Source: JACCZX01 sp963807155 (GTDB taxonomy: Bacteria; Pseudomonadota; Gammaproteobacteria; Burkholderiales; Burkholderiaceae_F). Taken from it: a stretch of DNA of 64,000 nt. The notes beneath the pieces are model-generated. The model was not told the origin of the DNA and ran no database searches. It saw only the letters and a list, made by a program, of their open reading frames with translations. Shown here one piece after another: positions 35,035 through 44,051 of this stretch. Every line of letters starts with the position of its first letter. Positions within the stretch are counted from its first letter, which is position 1. A program made the position numbers and the translations under genes. The stretch is from contig CAWEAZ010000021.1 of assembly GCA_963807155.1 (NCBI GenBank), positions 62,001 to 126,000 on the forward strand, given 5' to 3'.

Positions 35035-36343
35035 TTACCGCGTCGTCGATGTCGGCCCGCTCTCCCGTGCGGCTTCGACCACCAGTTGCTCGCGCTCGTC
35101 TGGGCTCGCCTGCAAAAAGCGGGTCCACCAGTCGCCTTGCGCCACCGGAATCTCATCGGCGGCCGCACGCAAAAGCAGGAAATCATAACCGGCACGAAAC
35201 CGCAGGTGCTCGACCAGCCGGAACGGTGACCGTCCGGTCCGGCGCTCGAAGCGCGGCTGCAGACCCCAGATCTCGCGCATGTCGGACACGAATCTTCGCT
35301 GAATCGCGAGTTTCTCGGTCTGCGCGTCGATCGTTTCATCGATGGCGAGATTCAAAGCGGGAATGCGATGCTCGTTCTTTGCCAATCGTGCGTTCCATTT
35401 AGCGAGCACGTCGTTCCATAGCAAAGTGGCGAATAGGAAACCGGGCGAAATCGTCTTGCCGGCGCGCACGCGTTCATCGGTGCGAGACAAAGCGAGCATC
35501 ACAAAGCGCTCGCCCGCCGGCTGCTCGAGGATGACGTCGAGCAACGGCAGCAACCCGTGATGAAGCCCTTCAGCGCGCAACCGCGTGATGCACGCCACCG
35601 AATGGCCGCTGGTCAACAGCTTCAGCATCTCATCGAACAGTCGCGCTGCGGGCACGTTTTCGATCAGCTCTGCCATCCGGTGAATCGGCTCCCGCGTGGC
35701 CTCGTCGATGGCGAAACCGAGCTTGGCGGCAAACCGCACCGCGCGCAGCATGCGCACCGGGTCTTCGCGATAGCGGTCGGCCGGGTCGCCGATCATGCGC
35801 AGCCGGCGCGCGCGCAGATCCTTTACCCCGTCGTGATAGTCGAGCACGTCACCGCGTGGTCGGGTCGTAGTAGAGCGCGTTGATCGTGAAATCCCGACGA
35901 GCTGAGTCCTCGTTCTGTTCGCCATACAGGTTGTCGGCCAGCACGCGGCCATGCTCATCGATCAGACGGTCGGCGTTGACCAGCGCACGAAACGTCGATA
36001 CCTCGATCGTTTCCTGGCCGAACATCACGTGCACCAGCTTGAAACGGCGGCCGATAATGAACGCGCGGCGAAAGTGCGACTTGATCTGCTCCGGCGTGGC
36101 GTCGGTGGCGATATCGAAGTCCTTTGGCGCGATGTCGAGCAAGAGGTCGCGCACTGCACCGCCGACGATGTACGCGCGGTGCCCGGCTTTCTGCAGCGTT
36201 TCGCAGACGCGCAGTGCGGAGCGCGAGACAAACTCCTGATTGATCTTGTGTTCACTCGCCGGAATTCGCTTCGGCTCGCGACCGGCGCGCTTTGGCTTGC
36301 GCTTGAAGAGGGTTTGCACCCTTTCAATCACGCGCTTGATCAT
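35035..36343 (-). CDS. pcnB: Poly(A) polymerase I, one frameshift
   Basis: A roughly 435-residue enzyme that adds poly(A) to RNA 3' ends and so promotes decay. The N-terminal piece starts at 36343 with the nucleotidyltransferase core AYIVGGAVRDLLLDIAPKDF followed by DIATDATPEQI, RRFKLVHVMFG and RRDFTINALYYDP; the frame changes near 35853, after which LDYHDGVKDLRARRLRMIGD and REDPVRMLRAVRFAAKLGF continue to the stop at 35035. The C-terminus (GPTSTTR) is shorter in basic residues than usual, so another indel near the end is possible. Its ATG overlaps the HAD phosphatase stop by four bases. Confidence 0.92.
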
Positions 36344-37026
36344 GCGGCGCCGGTCATATGCGTCAGCTCGAACAGCTGCAGTGTCTGCCAGCCGCGTTCG
36401 TGTGCGATCGCGATCAGGCGCGAATCGCCGTTGGTGACGACAGGATGCGTCGCACGCTCGAGCAACGGCAAGTCGTTGATCGAATCACCGTAGCAGATCG
36501 TGATCGTGTCGTCCCACGTTCGCCCGCGCGCGGCGAGCCACTCGCCAACCTTGCGCACCTTGCCCTGCTGGTAAGTGTGCGTGCCGACATAGCCGCCGGT
36601 AAATTGACCGGAACGGATTTCGGGCTGCACCGCGAGCACGTGCTCGATGCCGAACTCGTGCGCGATCGGCGTAACCACGTACGCGTTGGTACCTGTCACC
36701 AGCGCCAGCTCGTCGCCACGTTTGCGATGCGAGTCGACCAGTGCGAGGGCTTCGCTTCGAATATGCGGACGCACATGCTGGTCCATGAATTGTCGATGCC
36801 ATGTGTCGAGCAACGCACGCGGAAACAGCGCCAATAGCTCCATCTGAAATCGGACGTAGCCTTCGATGTCGAACGTACCCGCCTGATACGTCTGTGCGAA
36901 CTCCTCAATGCGTGCCCCATATGCCGTCGGATCGAGGCCCCCCTTGTTAACGACGAAATGCGACCACGTATCTGCGCTGTCAATCGGCAGCAACGTATGG
37001 TCAAGGTCGAATAAGGCTAATCGCAC
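36340..37026 (-). CDS. HAD-IB family phosphatase (SerB-like)
   Basis: A 228-residue HAD hydrolase. Motif I is LALFDLDHTLLPIDSADTW, with the nucleophile Asp and acid Asp; motif II is ELALVTGTNAYVVTPIA; the conserved Lys is near QQGKVRKVGEW; motif III is CYGDSINDLPLLERA. This matches the TIGR01490 group related to phosphoserine phosphatase. It sits between hda and pcnB, as in many Betaproteobacteria, where it is annotated as a histidinol-phosphatase-like enzyme; the physiological substrate is uncertain. Confidence 0.92.
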   Translation of the reverse strand: MRLALFDLDHTLLPIDSADTWSHFVVNKGGLDPTAYGARIEEFAQTYQAGTFDIEGYVRFQMELLALFPRALLDTWHRQFMDQHVRPHIRSEALALVDSHRKRGDELALVTGTNAYVVTPIAHEFGIEHVLAVQPEIRSGQFTGGYVGTHTYQQGKVRKVGEWLAARGRTWDDTITICYGDSINDLPLLERATHPVVTNGDSRLIAIAHERGWQTLQLFELTHMTGAA

Positions 37027-37075
37027 TTAGGGCACTGGCAGCGCATGCATTCGACGAATCTTACGGGTGCAGTCC

Positions 37076-37723
37076 CTAGGTGGCATCTTCAGCCCAGTGG
37101 CGCACCAGCGGCACGCTGAGCGGCTTTTTTACCGATAACGCGTACGTATCGAGCGCGTCGACAACCGCCACCAGCGTCCGCATGTCGCGCGGCATATGAC
37201 TCAATAGGTACTCGACGACATCGGTAGGCAACCCGAAGCCGCGCGACACCGCGTGCGCCGACAGCGCTTGCGCTTTCTCGTCGTCGCTGAGGGCGTGCAC
37301 TTGATAAACCAGGCCCCATGCCAGCCGCGTCCGCAGGTCATCGCGCAGGTCGAGATGCATCGGCGGGGCGTTGCCCGCAGCGACAAAGCGTGCGGCGCCG
37401 CCTGAACGTATCTCGTTCAGCAATACAAACAGCCTTTGTTGCTGCGATTCATGCAAGCTGTCGACATCGTCAACGACATAGACGCGCCGACTTGCGTCAA
37501 ATGACGGGACTTCGCCCTGCTGTGAGTCGAGCCCGAGCGCTTGCAGCAAATGCGAGCGACCAGCGCCGGTGTCTCCCCACAAATAAACGAACTGCTCGCC
37601 GCTGTCGCGGCTGATCGCTCGCAAAGCCGCGACGACTTCCGCGTTGCGGCCGACGACGAAATTGTCGAACGAAGGCTTCGGCGGCTTGATTAGATCGAGC
37701 GTTAGCTGGCGCGGAGTGCTCAC
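37076..37723 (-). CDS. hda: DnaA-related inactivator Hda
   Basis: A 215-residue AAA+ protein that, with the DNA clamp, stimulates hydrolysis of DnaA-bound ATP and so limits re-initiation. It starts RQLTLDLIKPPKPSFDNFVV, the N-terminal clamp-binding region with QLTLDL. The Walker A loop is LWGDTGAGRSHLLQA (Arg replacing Lys, as is usual in Hda), the Walker B is VYVVDDVDSL, and sensor region RDDLRTRLAWGLVYQV follows. It is divergent from the PurM-like gene with about 108 bases between starts. Confidence 0.95.
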   Translation of the reverse strand: MSTPRQLTLDLIKPPKPSFDNFVVGRNAEVVAALRAISRDSGEQFVYLWGDTGAGRSHLLQALGLDSQQGEVPSFDASRRVYVVDDVDSLHESQQQRLFVLLNEIRSGGAARFVAAGNAPPMHLDLRDDLRTRLAWGLVYQVHALSDDEKAQALSAHAVSRGFGLPTDVVEYLLSHMPRDMRTLVAVVDALDTYALSVKKPLSVPLVRHWAEDAT

Positions 37724-37831
37724 AATGAGTTGCAGGAGGGCAGAAACGAATGCGTACCAGCGGCCACTAGAATCGCGCTCCGACTGCCGGCGTGGATCTT
37801 TAGAGCGCGCGGCAGTTTACCGTTCGGATCG

Positions 37832-38935
37832 ATGGCAAAACTCGACTACAAGACAGCAGGCGTCGATTACGCGAAAATCGATCCGCTCAAGGTGCTTGCG
37901 CAGCGCGCGGCGGCCGATACGGCACGCAATCTGGCGCCGCATGGGTTAAGCGAAGTAGCCGCGTCGCGCGGCGAGTCCGCCTACGTCGTGGACTGTGGCG
38001 ATTTCTACCTCGCGTCGATCACCGAATGTCTGGGCACCAAGGCTCTGGTCGCCGACGCGATGCGCGCGATCACGGGCCGCACGTATTACGACCAGATCGC
38101 GCAGGACACGCTGGCGATGGCCATCAACGACATCATTACCGTCGGCGCGACGCCGATCTCGGTGCACGCCTACTGGGCTACCGGTGGCAGCGATTGGTTT
38201 GCCGATGAAGAGCGCGCGCGTGACCTGGTCGAAGGTTGGAAGCGGGCGTGCGACAAGTGTGGCGTCGCATGGGGAGGCGGCGAGACCCCTGCGCTCGCCG
38301 GAGTGGTTGAGCCCGAACGTATCGATCTGGCGGCGTCGTGCGTCGGGATCGTGCGGCCGAAGGGGCGCTTGACGCTCGGCGACAAGCTCGGCGCGGGCGA
38401 CGCGATCGTGTTGCTTGAATCGAGCGGCATTCACGCCAACGGAATCTCACTGGCGCGAAAGGTCGCAGAACGCCTTCCAGATGGCTTTGCGACACAACTC
38501 GACGATGGCACGCTGTTCGGCGAAGCACTGCTTGAACCGACGCTGCTGTATTCGCCCGTCACCGAAGCGGTAGCAGCTGCCGGCATCGTTCCGCACTATT
38601 GCGTCAACATCACCGGCCACGGATGGCGCAAGCTGATGCGGCATTCCGCTGCGTTTACCTATCTGATCGACACCTTGCCGCCAGTACCTCCAGTGTTGCA
38701 GTTCATCCAGCGGCACGCGGCGATCGACAAGCGCGAGGCTTACGGCAACTTGAATATGGGTGCCGGCTTCGCGCTCTTCGTGGCCGGCGCCGACGCCGAA
38801 CGGACCGTCGAGGCCGCGCGTAGCCAGGGAACCGACGCATGGATCGCCGGCCGCGTTGCGACGGGTCCCAAGCAGATCACCATCGATCTGTTGCCGCTGA
38901 CGTTTAGCGCAGATGATCTGCACGTGCGCGCGTGA
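37832..38935 (+). CDS. Divergent PurM-like AIR synthase-related protein
   Basis: A 367-residue PurM-fold protein. It resembles phosphoribosylformylglycinamidine cyclo-ligase in general layout (KTAGVDYAKIDPLKVLAQRA near the start; DTLAMAINDIITVGATPISV with the ATP-binding Asp; ALAGVVEPERIDLAASCVGI; ITGHGWRKLMRHSAAFTYLI), but lacks the GGFGGLF-type block that canonical PurM carries after the first motif and has ASRGESAYVVDCGDFYLASI instead. I believe it belongs to the alternative AIR-synthase group. In many Betaproteobacteria the normal purM occupies this place next to hda, so this may be the working enzyme here. Confidence 0.75.
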   Translation: MAKLDYKTAGVDYAKIDPLKVLAQRAAADTARNLAPHGLSEVAASRGESAYVVDCGDFYLASITECLGTKALVADAMRAITGRTYYDQIAQDTLAMAINDIITVGATPISVHAYWATGGSDWFADEERARDLVEGWKRACDKCGVAWGGGETPALAGVVEPERIDLAASCVGIVRPKGRLTLGDKLGAGDAIVLLESSGIHANGISLARKVAERLPDGFATQLDDGTLFGEALLEPTLLYSPVTEAVAAAGIVPHYCVNITGHGWRKLMRHSAAFTYLIDTLPPVPPVLQFIQRHAAIDKREAYGNLNMGAGFALFVAGADAERTVEAARSQGTDAWIAGRVATGPKQITIDLLPLTFSADDLHVRA

Positions 38936-38944
38936 CTCGCGCAA

Positions 38945-38978
38945 GCGCGGCGATCGGTAAGACCCGATCGCGTCGCGC
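38945..38978. terminator. Possible bidirectional hairpin between convergent genes
   Basis: GCGCGGCGATCGG, a short loop TAAGA, then CCCGATCGCGTCGCGC forms a long interrupted stem between the stops of the PurM-like and DUF6600-type genes. There is no T run on the plus strand, so it is weak evidence for termination. Confidence 0.35.
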
Positions 38979-40876
38979 TATTGAATCTGCTTGGAGCGAG
39001 ATACCTCGCGCATGGCCTCTTTCTGTCGCGGCGGCTCTGCGCGCGGCGCGGGCTGCGCGGCGGGCGCGGGCTCGGCGCGCTGAACCGGCGCAGGTGCGGG
39101 CACACGCTCGGCACGCTGAGCCGGCGGAGGTGCGGGCGGCGCGGCCCTCGCCACCGCTGGTGCAGCCGGTGCCTTTGGGCTGCTTGATCGTTGGCGGCGC
39201 TCCTGGTGGGACGCGTGCCGGTTCCGCGGGTGCCACGCGCGGATTCTGCTGAGCTTGCGGCAGGTTCTCCTGCGGCATACGTGCGCGCGGCTGCGGGCGA
39301 GCGATATCGGGCGCGGCTCGCGGCGGCAAAGGTGCCGTTTGCATCTGAGTCGGCGGAACGCTATTGAACTTCGGCGGCTGCGCAAGCGGAGCCGGGTCGT
39401 TGCCAGGTAACGCGGGCTGTGCCTTCACTCCGCGATTTGGAATCGGCTCGGCGACGATCGGCGGCGTCACACGAGTGGGAGACGGCACGGTGCGCGCCGG
39501 CGAAGGCACCATTGAAGGCGCTGGAACCTGACTACCGACAGATGCGGGTGCAGGCGCGGAAGCTTGCGGCGACGGCTGTACTTGATTCGGCCTGCGGACC
39601 ATGGCGCTGTCCTGCGCGACTTTGCGAACCGGCGCAATGTTCTTAGGCGGTGGCGCCACTGTTTGCAACTCCGCAACATTGGTTTTGACCGGCAATGCGA
39701 CCTTCATCACGGGGTCGCGGAAGCGCGGCCCGGGCACCATCGTGGCGCCCTCGTGATTGCGATGCGGCGGAACACCGCGTGGAGGGTTGTTGATGATCGT
39801 CTGATTGATGATCGTCACGTACCTGTTGTTGTGCGGATAGTGCGGGCGATAACGGTGCCACGGGGCGAGCGGATACCAGCCGACCACAGGTCCACCAAAA
39901 CTGACGCTTATGTGGCTGCCACCGACGAAGCCGACCAGCGCGGGCGCCCATATCGGACGCGCGTAATAACCGCCGGGCCACCAGCACCAACGATTGCCGA
40001 TCGTGACCCATCGGCCATAGTGAAACGGTGCGTATCCCCACGGCGCTTGGTCGACCCACGTCCAGCCCCACGGCCTGACCCAGCGCCATTGACCGTTGCG
40101 ATACGGTGCCCAACCCACGGGTACGACGCGCGGCACCCAAACGTTGCCGTAGTTCGCGTCGGGAATCCATTCACCGTGGAAGTCGAGCTCTTCGTAGCCC
40201 GTCATGTTCGTCGAGACGTAGCGCGCCGATTGAACATTGCGATAGCGCTCGTCTCGCGCGAATGCCCATTGATCGAACGACGTCGACGATGCCTGCTCGT
40301 AATTGAGGCTCGAGAAGCCAGGCCCCACAACCAAAGCCTGCCCGCTCGCAACGTTGATTGCGTTGGCACCGTTACAGCACGCTGCCCTGGCCGCTGAACA
40401 CCGTGACCCGAGCTTGGCCGCCATTTTCGATGGCGTCGATTCGATAGCGCCCCGGCGCCGCGAGATCGATGCGAGTGCCGTCGACCGTGACCGAGGAAAC
40501 TTCACCTTGCTGCGGTTGCGCGAGCGAAACGTTCAGCGACCCGTGTTCCAGATTGAACACTGCACCGCCGTAGTCGAGCTGGTTAAAGCCACCGCGGCTT
40601 CCTGCTGACAGGCGATACGTGTTGGGACCGACTCTGAACTCGGTGCGGCCATTCGATCCCGTGTACAAACCCGTGCCGACGGTAACCACGTCGTTGATCT
40701 GCGCCAGGTCCCACTCGCCGTCCGAGTCTTCTTCAGCCCGCCAGATCTGCACGTCGCCTTCGGCCAATGAAACGCGACCCTGCGATCATCGGCGGGCTGT
40801 CGTTCGACTGCGGCTGCGCGATCGCGGTCGTGCATGCTGCAAGCAGTGCCGCGAATAGCATCAAGAAGCGTTGCAT
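38978..40876 (-). CDS. FecR/DUF6600-type envelope protein with Pro-rich tail, three frame changes
   Basis: Starting at 40876 the protein has a signal peptide (RFLMLFAALLAACTTAIAQ), then a FecR-like domain in a shifted frame (VSLAEGDVQIWRA from near 40790; NTYRLSAGSRGGFNQLDYGG; RIDLAAPGRYRIDAIENG). A second change near 40380 leads to a Trp/Tyr/Pro-rich DUF6600 region with VPVGWAPYRNGQWRWVRPWG and WVDQAPWGYAPFHYGRWVTI. The C-terminal 200 residues are very Pro/Ala-rich (APAPVQRAEPAP repeats); a third change near 39175 gives the more natural end RQKEAMREVSRSKQIQ at 38978. Such proteins are exported and probably envelope-associated; their role is unknown. Confidence 0.78.
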
Positions 40877-41081
40877 AGAATCTCCAAGGAATGTCCCTGT
40901 GAGTCGCCTAACGGTCAATGGTTTCGCACTGTTGACGCACCGTAGCTCCGACACGCCTCATGTGCTGTAACACCGTGTAACAGAGGCAGGTACAGTGCCC
41001 AAAATTGCGCCGCTTGCTGTTGAATCAAGCATGCGCCGATAATCCGCGGTCCTCCAGCCCGCAGCATTGCCGCTCCCGCCC

Positions 41082-43359
41082 ATGCGTTTTCGCTTTCCGA
41101 TCGTCATCATCGACGAGGATTTTCGCTCCGAGAACGCCAGTGGCCTCGGCATTCGCGCGCTCGCCAAGGCGATCGAGGCCGAAGGTGTCGAGATTCTCGG
41201 CGTCACCACGTTTACTGACGTGTCGAGCTTCGCGCAGCAGCAGAGCCACGCGTCGGCCTTTATCTTGTCGGTCGACGACGAGGAACTGGCGGAAGGGCAC
41301 GCCAACGAAGAGACGATCGCGAAGCTCGCCGCGTTCGTGCGCGAGATCCGGCGGCGCAATGCCGACATTCCGATTTTTCTGTACGGCGAAACGCGGACCA
41401 CGCACTACATGCCGAATGATTTGCTGCGCGAGCTGCACGGCTTCATTCACATGTTCGAAGACACGCCCGAATTTGTCGCGCGCTACATCATTCGCGAAGC
41501 GCGCGTGTACCTGGAGGCGCTGGCGCCGCCGTTCTTTCGCGCGCTGACGCACTACGCGCAGGACGGATCGTATTCGTGGCATTGCCCGGGGCATTCGGGC
41601 GGCGTCGCGTTCCTGAAGAGCCCCGTCGGCCGGATGTTCCATCAGTTTTTCGGCGAGAACATGTTGCGTGCCGACGTGTGCAACTCGGTGGACGAGCTTG
41701 GCCAGCTGCTCGATCACACCGGCCCGGTCGCCGCGTCTGAACGCAACGCCGCGCGCATCTTCGGTGCCGATCATTTGTTTTTCGTCACTAACGGGACGTC
41801 GACGTCGAACAAGATCGTCTGGCACTACGTCGTCGCTCCCAACGACGTGGTCGTCGTCGATCGCAACTGCCATAAGTCAGTGCTGCACGCGATCACGATG
41901 ACGGGCGCGATCCCGGTGTTCCTGACGCCCACGCGCAATCACTTCGGGATCATCGGTCCGATCCCGCTCAAAGAATTTAAGTGGAAGTCGATCGCTCAAA
42001 AAATCGCGCGACACCCGCTGTTGAAGAACGGAAAAATTGAAAACGGCAGAGCCAAGCCGAGAGTATTGACGCTGACACAGAGTACCTACGACGGCATCAT
42101 CTACAACGTAGAGACGATTAACGAACAGCTCGACGGCAAGATCGACACGCTGCACTTCGATGAAGCCTGGCTGCCGCACGCGGCGTTTCACGCCTTTTAC
42201 CGCGACATGCACGCGATCGGCGGATTGGAGCTGGAGCGTCACCGCAATCGCGACTCGATGGTGTTCTCCACGCAGTCGACGCACAAGATGCTCGCGGGTC
42301 TGTCGCAGGCTTCGCAGATTTTGATCCGCAATTCTCAGAACGAGAGCCTCGATCGCTTCATGTTCAACGAAGCGTTCTTGATGCACACGTCGACTTCGCC
42401 GCAGTACGCGATCATCGCGTCGTGCGACGTTGCCGCGGCGATGATGGAGCCGCCAGGCGGCACCGCGCTGGTCGAAGAGTCGATCTCCGAAGCGCTCGAC
42501 TTCAGACGCGCGATGCGGAAAGTCGACGACGAGTACGGCGATTCGTGGTGGTTCAAGGTCTGGGGGCCGAAGAAGTTGCCCGCCGAAGGGATCGGCACGC
42601 GCGATGACTGGATTCTGAAATCGGGCGATGACTGGCACGGTTTCGGCGACGTCGCGGCGGGCTTCAACATGCTCGATCCGATCAAGGCGACAGTGATTAC
42701 ACCCGGACTGAACCTCGACGGCTCGTTCGTCGATCCCGGAATCCCAGCAGCGGTGGTTACGCGATATCTGGCGGAGCACGGAATCATCGTCGAGAAAACA
42801 GGCCTGTACTCATTCTTCATCATGTTCACGATCGGCATTACCAAGGGCCGCTGGAACACGATGGTCACCGAGCTGCAACAGTTCAAGGACGATTACGACA
42901 AGAACCAGCCTCTATGGCGCGTGATGCCTGAATTCCTGAAGGGATTTCCGCAGTACGAAAAAATGGGCCTGCGGCAGCTTTGCGATTCGGTGCACTGCGA
43001 TCTACCGCCAGAGCGATATCGCGCGCCTGACCACCGACATGTATTTGTCCGAAATGGAACCGGTGATGAAGCCGACCGATGCCTACGCGCAGATGGCGCA
43101 CAGCGCGATCGATCGAGTGCCCATCGATGAGCTCGAAGGCCGTGTAACGGCGGTGCTGCTCACCCCTTATCCGCCCGGCATCCCGCTGCTGATTCCGGGC
43201 GAGCGGATCAATGCGACGATCGTTCGCTACCTGCAGTTCGCACGCGATCTGAACGCGCGCTACCCCGGCTTTGGTACAGACATTCATGGGCTGGCGAAGG
43301 ACGACGCAGGGGCGTACTTTCTGGATTGCGTAAGTCACAACGTGCACACCACGAGCTAG
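41082..43359 (+). CDS. Orn/Lys/Arg decarboxylase (biodegradative type), one frameshift
   Basis: A roughly 759-residue PLP enzyme of the large fold-I amino-acid decarboxylase group (size of AdiA, LdcC, SpeF). The N-terminal wing domain is RFRFPIVIIDEDFRSENASG; the core starts YSWHCPGHSGGVAFLKSPVG, with HLFFVTNGTSTSNKIVWHYV and FDEAWLPHAAFHAF, and the PLP Lys is in STHKMLAGLSQASQI. The frame changes near 43010; the C-terminal domain continues PTDAYAQMAHSAIDRVPIDE and LLTPYPPGIPLLIPGERINA. Arginine decarboxylase is the likeliest activity, with lysine or ornithine also possible. An in-frame TTG at 41067 is a less likely start. Confidence 0.9.
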
Positions 43360-43459
43360 CAAGCGACGCAAACACGGTGCACAGGTTTTTCTGCAGAATT
43401 TTCGCTAGCGCGGCCACGCCCGCGCGGCTATCGTCGCGCGAACGACAGTATGAAAACCG

Positions 43460-44045
43460 ATGGAACAGGAGCAATCACCTGATCCCGACCTGGGCGCACG
43501 GGTAGCGAGCGCGATTCGTGCTGCCGACGGCGGTGATCCGCGTGCCGCAGAGCAGCTGTTTGCGGCGCTGTACTCCGAGTTGCATCGAATGGCGAAACAC
43601 CAGCTGCACCGCAACGCGTTCGGTTCGACCCTCGGGGCAACCACACTGCTGCACGAGGCCTATCTTGATATCGCCGCGCGCGACCCGGGCTTTCCGGATC
43701 GGGCGCGCTTCTTTGCCTACACAGCACGCGCGATGCGCGGCCTGATCATCGACCACGTACGAGAGCGGCGCGCGTTGAAGCGTGGCGGCGAATTTCATTT
43801 GACTGCGCTCAGCACGGAGATCGCGGAATCGGCGTCGGAGTCTGAACGAACTGGGGCCACTCGATGACGCATTGAACGAGCTCGCGCGCATCGACGCACC
43901 GCTAGCAGAACTGGTCGATCTGAAGTTTTTCTGCGGCTTTTCATTTAGCGACATCGCGGCGATGCGCGGCGTGTCCGAGCGGACCGTCCAGCGCGACTGG
44001 AACAAGGCGCGCCTGTATCTGCGGCACACGCTGCACGAAGGCTGA
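43460..44045 (+). CDS. ECF sigma factor of the Ser/Thr-kinase-linked type, one frameshift
   Basis: A roughly 195-residue sigma factor resembling the TIGR02999 group, which is regularly encoded beside Ser/Thr kinases. Region 2: AEQLFAALYSELHRMAKHQL, GATTLLHEAYLDIAARD and ARAMRGLIIDHVRERRALKR. The frame changes near 43845-43855 and region 4 follows: VDLKFFCGFSFSDIAAMRG, SERTVQRDWNKARLYLR. No anti-sigma gene is adjacent; in characterised relatives the sigma factor is switched on by phosphorylation by its partner kinase. The kinase gene starts 6 bases downstream, so they form one operon. Confidence 0.88.
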
Positions 44046-44051
44046 GCGACG

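Noticed and set aside
39000..39560. Tandem repeat or CRISPR-like array
   Set aside because: The repetition comes from Pro/Ala/Arg-rich codons in the tail of the DUF6600-type gene; there are no regular spacers.
41025..41873. A 282-codon minus-strand frame opposite the decarboxylase
   Set aside because: Mirror of a well-supported gene; no domain and no ribosome-binding site.
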